From Larix sibirica (lineage: Eukaryota; Streptophyta; Pinopsida; Pinales; Pinaceae), in assembly GCA_004151065.3 (NCBI GenBank), contig NWUY0304171870.1:1509-65508 (forward strand): a DNA stretch of 64,000 nucleotides. Direction: 5' to 3'. Below are positions 57,000 to 64,000 of the stretch, in pieces (the stretch's first letter is position 1; every line of letters starts with the position of its first letter). The position numbers and the translations under genes are program-made. The notes under the pieces are model-generated. The model worked only from the letters and a program-made list of their open reading frames with translations, was not told the DNA's origin and did no database searches.

Positions 57000-58760
57000 G
57001 GTAACTCACTTTCCTACGTACTATACTCTCGGGGCTCTAATTTGATAGTTAGTTGTTTGAACTTCAAAAGAAAAATGAAATGAAGTGTTAAGAAAGGTTA
57101 GGCATATATAAGGAGAGCATATTCAATTCTAAACCGACAGTAATATTTCCCAAACATGTGAAAGATCATCAGTTGTATTTTCGTCGTGCACTTTACGGAA
57201 TGTTTGAAATTGAAACAAAAAAATGAAACAAAAATCCCCTAGTCTATTGAGCTTATAGAACCAGGAGCATCGCCTGATATACGTCAAGTAGTTGAGACAT
57301 AGGGTTTCAGATGAGCACCATTCACCCATCCATGTCTGAGAATGCCATCCATCCGAGCTAAATGAACTGCACCTGAATCCCAAATTTATGCAAATATAAA
57401 GGGTCTCAACCAATGCATCTATAGTTTTCCAGGGTTCCATAGGTACTTGCTTTCATAGACAAGGACTAGGTTTCCTTGGGTAACCTACTTAGCATGGATA
57501 TTCCTGTCATGCCAGGCTTTTTGTTTAGCTTTCTATTGATTGATGATAATCTACTAAGAACCTAGATTCTTCTAATTCCATCAGTTGTGCTAGCTGAGCT
57601 TCCATGGATTCTTCATCTGTCATCTGCAGGGCATTAGCAATATACAAACTTGGTATAAAAAATTATGCAGGTATGACCGCTTCTTTCCCATATACTAGCT
57701 AGAAGGGGGTAAACTTGTGGAGCTTCTTAGTGGTCATCCTGTAGGCCCAAACAACTGCAGGAACTCATTCATCCCGATTAGCAGAACATACCTTTGTTAA
57801 GCCTCTTTCCATAATTTTATTAAAAGCTTCGACAGTCCCATTGGCCTATGGACGATATGGGATACTCTTACGATGTTGAATCAAGAATTCCCTAGTTAGA
57901 GTAGCTATGGTATTGCTTAATAAATATCTATCCTGATCATTGGTAAAACTCCTGGGACATCCAAACCTAGAGATAATATATTAAAAGAGAAATATTGTAT
58001 GATATGCGGTAGAATAATCTGAAAAAAGTGTAACTTCTACCCATATGGTAAGGTAGTATGTAGCAATGATGATATACCGAGCCTTATAGTGCCAAGTAGG
58101 GTACCCCGTGAGGAATAGATAAAAAAGTTCCATAGGTTTTACAAAGTATATAGCCCATTTATAAAATGGCTGCAGTGCTCTCACCAGTTGTAAAGGTAGT
58201 TAATCTTTCCTGGAGGGCTTCCAACCCTTTTACAAACATCGCAAGCTCTTGCATGATCTTTAGATCTTAAACATCGTAGTTCACCCTTGCCCTCCCTTTG
58301 GTCAAGCAAGCCTTTCATAAACGTACCTGTAAAAGATTTCAAGCAGTATCCTTACCTCCAACATGTCCTCCTGCAACTCCCTGATGGCATTCCCACAGAA
58401 TATCTGGCTGTTTATAATAATATACACCTATGGAGAATACAATGAACACCTAGTTTATAGAGCTTCCCTACAATCAACTAGTAATCCATAGCTCTAACAA
58501 CCAACTATCTTTTTTGGGCTGCAGTTCAATTCTCAGGAGCCATACCCATGGTTAAGAATAGGGAAATATATTCTAAGTAATGTGGAACAACTTTGATTTG
58601 AAATAACTTAGCATCGGGAAGTCGGTCATCAACTGGACTTCCAGATTCTCCTGACTCTAGTCTAAAAATTTGGTCCGGTCCCAAGTTATGCCTCCTAGGC
58701 TTTATCACAACCTAAAAAGAGAATTATTTCAAAAGCAACAACTAGCGGGCAGATCGAGTA
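57000..58760 (-). pseudogene. Second decayed Ty3/gypsy pol: RNase H end, integrase and tail
   Basis: Reading down from 58760: the spacer after RNase H ('HNLGPDQIFRLESGESGSPV', 58526-58708), a degraded CxxC finger near 58230-58280, and the integrase core from about 58180. The open piece 57981-58184 has 'WAIYFVKP', where the first catalytic Asp of the usual 'WAIDFVGP' type block is Tyr, and 'RYIIIATYYLTIWVEV', where another conserved Asp is Tyr. In other frames the second Asp is kept ('FGCPRSFTNDQ', near 57930-57970) and so is the Glu ('ANGTVEAFNKIME', near 57800-57850). A 'LVYGKEAV'-type block and the C-terminal tail follow to about 57250. There is no LTR and no RT. The element is dead. Confidence 0.8.
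58286..58311 (+). repeat. 26-base dispersed repeat, copy 1
   Basis: The sequence is exactly the reverse complement of 62403-62428, and a diverged copy in the same orientation lies at 37886-37911. The ends (CTTGC...GCAAG) can pair as a 5-bp stem. Confidence 0.9.
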
Positions 58761-59330
58761 GTTGGGCAATTGTTACTGCTCCTTCCTGGAGATCTGGTGG
58801 ACGTGTAGCAAATCCAACCTGCCAAATGCTGAGGTGAGAACTAGCAGGCTGTTGGCAAACTGGTATCAGTATTGTTATTAGTGTAGGCTAACAGGGCTGA
58901 CCAAACAAGCGACTATATCTAGTAAATACGAAGGGTTAAAACGGAATCTCCCCCCCTCGACTGCCTCATTCCTAGCAGGCAAAGCAGGCTCAGAGGCTTA
59001 GTCTGATTGGTTAGTTCCCCAACGGTTCGGTTCGGAATGGTTCTTCAGAGCATCCTTATTGGACGGTTCAAAGAGTGCACAGGTACAGGGCAGCAGGGAG
59101 GGACTTTGGGGAACGACATCGAGTATGTTCAGCAGCGGGTAACAGAGCTCAGGAGTTGTTGAGACCATGCCTTCTTTTCGCCTTATTTTTCTTTCCACAA
59201 CTTTTGAATGAAACGGATCTTGAACCACTTCAACTTCTTTGACGGATAAGCTTGAACTCCTTATTTTATTCTTTTTATTCTAAATGAAATAACTTTAACA
59301 ACTTTTGTTGTTTTGAAATGTATAACCGTT
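58760..59330. other. Spacer, no gene seen
   Basis: The 76-codon minus-strand frame at 58998-59228 has no family. The 'acggttcggttcgga' text near 59025 is a simple local duplication. Confidence 0.45.
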
Positions 59331-62300
59331 CTTAAACGAACTGGATATAAAACCTAGGAATAGAAGTTTAGGTAAGAAGTCTTTAAGCCAACAAATAATC
59401 AGGGTAAGGTAAAATTTGAATTTCCAGGTCAAAGTGAAAGGCGGTTTCCAGGTGACGAAGAATGGGCCAATGGGAACTAACTAATAAGACCAATCTCTAT
59501 ATAAATAAGCTACCAATAATGCTCGTAATAGCAGCGATAAGTTCCCAAATATAAATAGGCTAAAAGTGAAAGGAGGGCTAGAAATTAAGGATTAGGAAAT
59601 AGAAAGTCTGCTCGGAGAAATGATCGACGTTTAGCTATGAATAATCCACGCAACATAGAATCCACGCTATTATCACCACCTGAAAGACAGATTCCAAAGG
59701 CCCTATAACTAAGATTTTATCAGGAAAAGCACCCAAGCCCACAACCCACCTATTCAAGGATAGAAGAACCGGTATCACCAACAAATAACACCCCAAACAT
59801 TTAGAACTATAGGACCTTTATAACTCTAGGAAAGATCAAGTATAATATTTAGGATTCATCCACGTTCATAGGCATCTTTCTCCTACGGAGTCTCTCGTTG
59901 CTCCTCCGGAGTGGAGGGATTTTTTTTAGGTATTATATTACTATTTGTAGGAAGTATGAAAGTAGGAAGTATGAAGATAATTCTCTCTCCTACAAAGTGT
60001 TATAGGATTTTTCATAATGCTCCTGTATAATTATGATGTTTAGGGATTAATATTTCTCAATATTAGTTTATTAGTAGAAAGAGTATGAATGAAAGAGTAG
60101 GAATCACTCTATAACTCCTAAAATAGGAAACTATTGGAATAACTCTAGCAACCTATAACTAACTCGAAAACCCTATTACTTATCTATACCTTAGCTCCTC
60201 CGGAGTGGCTTAGATATAAAAAGTAGAGGATATAAAAAGTATAGGAGCTTCCAATTTCTCTTATATCTTTAGTATTAGATAGATAGATTAATTCAGGAAT
60301 CGATTACTTTAGGAATAGAAGTAGCAGTAAATAGAAATAGAAAGACTAGCAAGTATATAATGGCAACCAAAAACCATTTCTCATTCTTTCTGCTTCAGTA
60401 TATTAGAGATATTCGGGCTTCTTACAATATAAGATCCAACCAAATATATTGAACCCATATCATAGTAGAGACCCAGATTCTAGGAAGATAAGAAGCCCCG
60501 TTACACTAGATTAGGTAGTGTTGTTAAATATTAAGGCTAGGAAGAACTCCTTTACTCAACATAGATAGGACTCAAGATAGACAGAGGAACCTATTCCTAT
60601 AATCTATAAATATCCCATCAACTCTAGCTAAGGCTCATATTACACTTTATACTAAATACCAACAAGGAAGGGCTCACTACAGCCTAGAACTCAGAGCAAC
60701 CACAAAAAGCTTGCCACTACATAAGAAATAGGTACTACATAATAACTAGGTAAAGGAATTCAAATCATACCTATGATCCCGGATGACCTATTGTTTACTG
60801 CCCCGAGATACCTATTATTCTTGTATACTGCCCGGACGGAGAGGGATTACCTATTGTTGATGGAAGGCCATAGAGACAAAGGTATAATATTAAGTTAAAC
60901 ATCGGATGAATATTTTTAATAAAATGTTTTGTATTATGAATTATAATTAATTAATTATGTAGTATTTAAAGTAAGATAAATAAAGGTTGTAGTATAGATT
61001 TTCATTAAGGAACTAACTAGTAACTATCTCTTATTACTTCTTTATGTGGTGTTAGGATATTAACAACACTAGTAACTATGAAAGACTAAGCTGCTTAATT
61101 AACTCCTATAAGTAACTTTGTAATCCTTAGGAACAATTACCTCATACTACATATCCAAATATAAGCTCTAACAACAAGGGACTATAATCTATAACTAACT
61201 TACTATTTACTACCTAGGATTTATAACAACTATATTCAGTAGGATTTATGTTTATTATTTATGTAGAGATATGCTTATTTATGTAGAGATCTTTTTCTTA
61301 TTGTTGATGTTGATAAGAAATAAGATACTAAGGAATAAGTATTGGTTAATTAAATCTTGGTCTTGTCTCCATCCATTTGATTAAGGTGTTGTCAAAGAGT
61401 TCCTGCTGATATAGTTGCTTTATATATCTATTATAAAAGCAAGGTGTTGTTAAAGTAGAATAACAGTGGGTAGGATAAAACCCTCAACCTTTGACTTACT
61501 TATCCCTTATTTACTACTTTTCAAACACCATTAGGAGAGAGATTAACCAGTAATACTTATGTAGGTGTTCTTTTCAAACTATAGGTAGGTCCTTAGATAG
61601 ATCAGTCTTGTTTATAAACTATAGCTGCTCCGATAGACAGGATATCAAAAGACATATATTTCTGATAGACTAGATTAGAAATCTTTGTCACACCATCAGC
61701 TGGGTAATTTCCCTTATAAGTAGGATTTCTTTTAATTCCTACATATAATTAACATCATATATTTATTAGGATAGGTGACGGAATTATATTTCTTATTTTA
61801 GTTTGTATCTTTATGATTAAGACTTTAGGAATGAAAATTAGGTATAGGAATTGTATAGGAATAATAATAAGAATAAGGAATAGAAACAGCAATAATAAGG
61901 AAGTCCATATTTCTATTGTCAAGTTTAATTAGGAATAATAAGAAGAGTAAAAAAAAAGAAAGTCAGAATAGGAAGAGTAGCTAGATAGACGACCCTTTAT
62001 ATACCATTAATTTATCTATGCTTTATATACCATTTCTTTATTGCTGCCGGAGATTAATTATATATGAAGTATCTATATAGGAACTAGGAACAACAGAGGA
62101 ACTAGGCTCTTACTAAGTACTAACAGAACATCTAATAAAGTACAACTACTATAACGTAAGGCTCTATAAGGACAACTACTATAACTACAAGTACAACTAC
62201 TATAACATAAGGCTCTTACTAACCTTATATACTTTCCTTTATCTCTTTATCTACTTGCCTTTATAAACTGTATAGCAAATTATATATTTTGTATCAACTA

Positions 62301-64000
62301 GCTAGGTAGGATTAGTATATATTAAGCTCTTATGAAGTATATATGAAGTTATTAGAGAGGGATTAGAAGGAATAGAGTAAAATATTATTATGTTAAGGAA
62401 GGGCTTGCTTGACCAAAGGGAGGGCAAGGTATAATAGGAATTAATATTTTCAATAATTTCATAGTTGATGTGACGGTAGAAAGAGTAGTAGGAATTATTA
62501 AGAGAAGGAATAAGGAGGTCCTCTTTGTTATAGTTTAGATTAGTAAGTTAGGATCTATAAAGTATCTAATCTATAAAGGCTTTAGGTAAGATAAAAGAGA
62601 AAGTAGAGACTGTAGGAGCTAATAAGTAGTTGAAAGTTGAGTCAATTAACAGACACCATTTAACGCCCCCTCGTATCCGGACCTTAGAACCATCGTCCAT
62701 TGGCCCTCAAGCTAATATTTGATTCATAAGTCCCTACTTCACCCAGATATTGCCAGATATACGATCCATAAAGATAAGATCGAGCACTTACGCGCCTACA
62801 CCGTATATATAATCTCAAGTATCAAAGGAGCTCCTGAGATTAACCCTTGCTCCCTATAGCACTGAAATGAACAACCATAGCTCTTCATTTTCATTATGAT
62901 GATAAGGAATTAATAAATATAACTCTTACTTAGTGTGTTGATTAGATATATGAAGACTGACTCTCTATAGTCTAAGTAGGATATTAATATATTAGTCCCT
63001 TATAAAGTTAAGACCAGTATTAGATCAAGGATTAGGAACTCTTACTTTATTATGTCTTTTTTACAAATAATAGCTCTTCCTAAAGGTATTTTTTATAACT
63101 AGAGCTCCTAAGAAAGGGATTGTTTACCAATAATAGATCCTTATGTAGCTTCATAATAGATTCTTATGTAGGTCTTGTGTAATAAGAATAGTAACTAGTA
63201 TAGATGAAGTAGGTAGCTTTAGCTGTCAGTTATAAAATATAAGGTCTATTCTTTAGTAGGAGAGTCATAGCTATCCAGTTATAGTTCTCCATTCAGAGAG
63301 GAACAGAATCAAGAAGAAGACGCCGGAAGTAGATCCTTATGAGATTAAGACTAGCAACTATGTTAATTAACACTAGGAACTCTCCTTATGTTCTATACTC
63401 TTTAGGAACAAGTAGCTTACCAACAAGCAAATACAGATCGATACAAACCTAATTATAACTATAACTCAACTAAAACTAACAGCAACTAGAACTACAGGGA
63501 TACAAATAGAACCCAGAATGTAAGGCTCTTACTCACTCAATCAGAACCCCTATGCTTACTCAGTAGGGAAACAAAGTATATGTGTTTCTATGACTATCCA
63601 TAGTAAGAGAAATCCTATTCTTTTCTTTTACTTTCAGATTGAAGAGTTTGAAAGGAATTAATATTTAGAAATATATGATGTAGTAAGTAGATTAGGTAGG
63701 AGGTAGGAAAGCTTGAGACAGTATCTTTAGGAAGGAAGGTATAGAATATTTAGGAATTAATAAGATAGGAATTAAGAAGAGTGCTTTAGGAATAAGATTT
63801 ATATGATATAAGTATAGAGGGATAAAGCTTTGAAATAATAGATTTGTTTTATTATAAAGTATATTCTAAAGGGATTAGATCTTTTACTGTAGCTGGGGTA
63901 GAGAGCGAAAGGAATAGAGTCTTTTTCAAGTTATAGTGCAATCAATTAGAAATGAAAACTACCAATTTAATTAGATATCAAACTCATAATACAGACTCTA
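59330..64000. repeat. AT-rich low-complexity tail made of 'taggaatag' / 'ctataacta' words
   Basis: For about 4.7 kb no frame reaches 60 codons. The DNA is composed of diverged purine words ('aggaatagaa', 'gtaggaagtat', 'agaatagg') alternating with 'actataac' and 'ctccta' text, plus exceptions such as the short GC-richer stretch near 62640-62840. Near 62110-62215 'acaactactataac' and 'aaggctctta' are repeated three or four times. The block resembles 19.0-20.06 kb. It continues beyond the window. Confidence 0.55.
62403..62428 (-). repeat. 26-base dispersed repeat, copy 2 (inverted)
   Basis: Exact reverse complement of 58286-58311. It stands out as GC-richer text inside the AT-rich tail. Confidence 0.9.

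Noticed and set aside
1-64000. Core mitochondrial genes, rRNAs and plastid inserts
   Set aside because: I looked for typical words of nad, cox, cob, atp, ccm, rpl/rps, 18S/26S and plastid genes and saw none I could defend; small trans-spliced exons could still be missed by eye.

Overview
The window reads as a piece of a large, gene-poor seed-plant mitochondrial genome. A gymnosperm (conifer-type) source is my best inference, not something the sequence proves. Supporting signs are a fragment of the single-subunit RNA polymerase carried by linear mitochondrial plasmids (5.3-5.8 kb), decayed nuclear-type retroelements of two classes, one tRNA-like stem-loop of the kind plant mitochondria use as a 3' processing signal, and tens of kilobases of unique-looking spacer built from diverged short repeats. 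I found no complete core respiratory gene, no rRNA and no canonical tRNA. An AT-rich nuclear contig carrying mitochondrial pieces is the main alternative.

Layout. 0-2 kb: dispersed repeat family (called R1 here). 2-3 kb: nuclear-looking sequence, perhaps an LTR. 5.3-5.8 kb: plasmid RNA-polymerase fragment. 6-10.4 kb: spacer with small repeats. 10.4-13.1 kb, minus strand: decayed Ty3/gypsy gag with two zinc knuckles. 13.1-16.2 kb: spacer with a GC-richer island. 16.28-17.78 kb: the only block that looks like a live or recently live gene region, with a 333-codon frame, a 68-codon frame and a tRNA-like element. 18-25.7 kb: repeat-rich spacer. 25.7-31.3 kb, plus strand: nuclear-like sequence and then a nearly full-length decayed Ty3/gypsy element (gag, RT, RNase H, integrase). 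31.3-45 kb: spacer with several private repeat families and further R1 copies. 45.2-45.9 kb, plus strand, and 48.2-49.8 kb, minus strand: two decayed LINE (L1-like) reverse transcriptases. 50-54 kb: dense local repeat blocks. 55.0-58.8 kb, minus strand: a second decayed Ty3/gypsy pol followed by a long decayed frame of unknown function. 59.3-64 kb: AT-rich low-complexity sequence.

Nothing here forms an operon or pathway. The retroelements are dead: frames are broken and catalytic residues are lost. The two most interesting features are (1) the 16.28-17.78 kb unit, where an unassigned large frame and a small frame end in a tRNA-like element, and (2) the way the spacer is organised, with each few hundred bases to 2 kb built from diverged copies of its own short word that is largely absent elsewhere. 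Repeat and retroelement borders are estimates made by eye.
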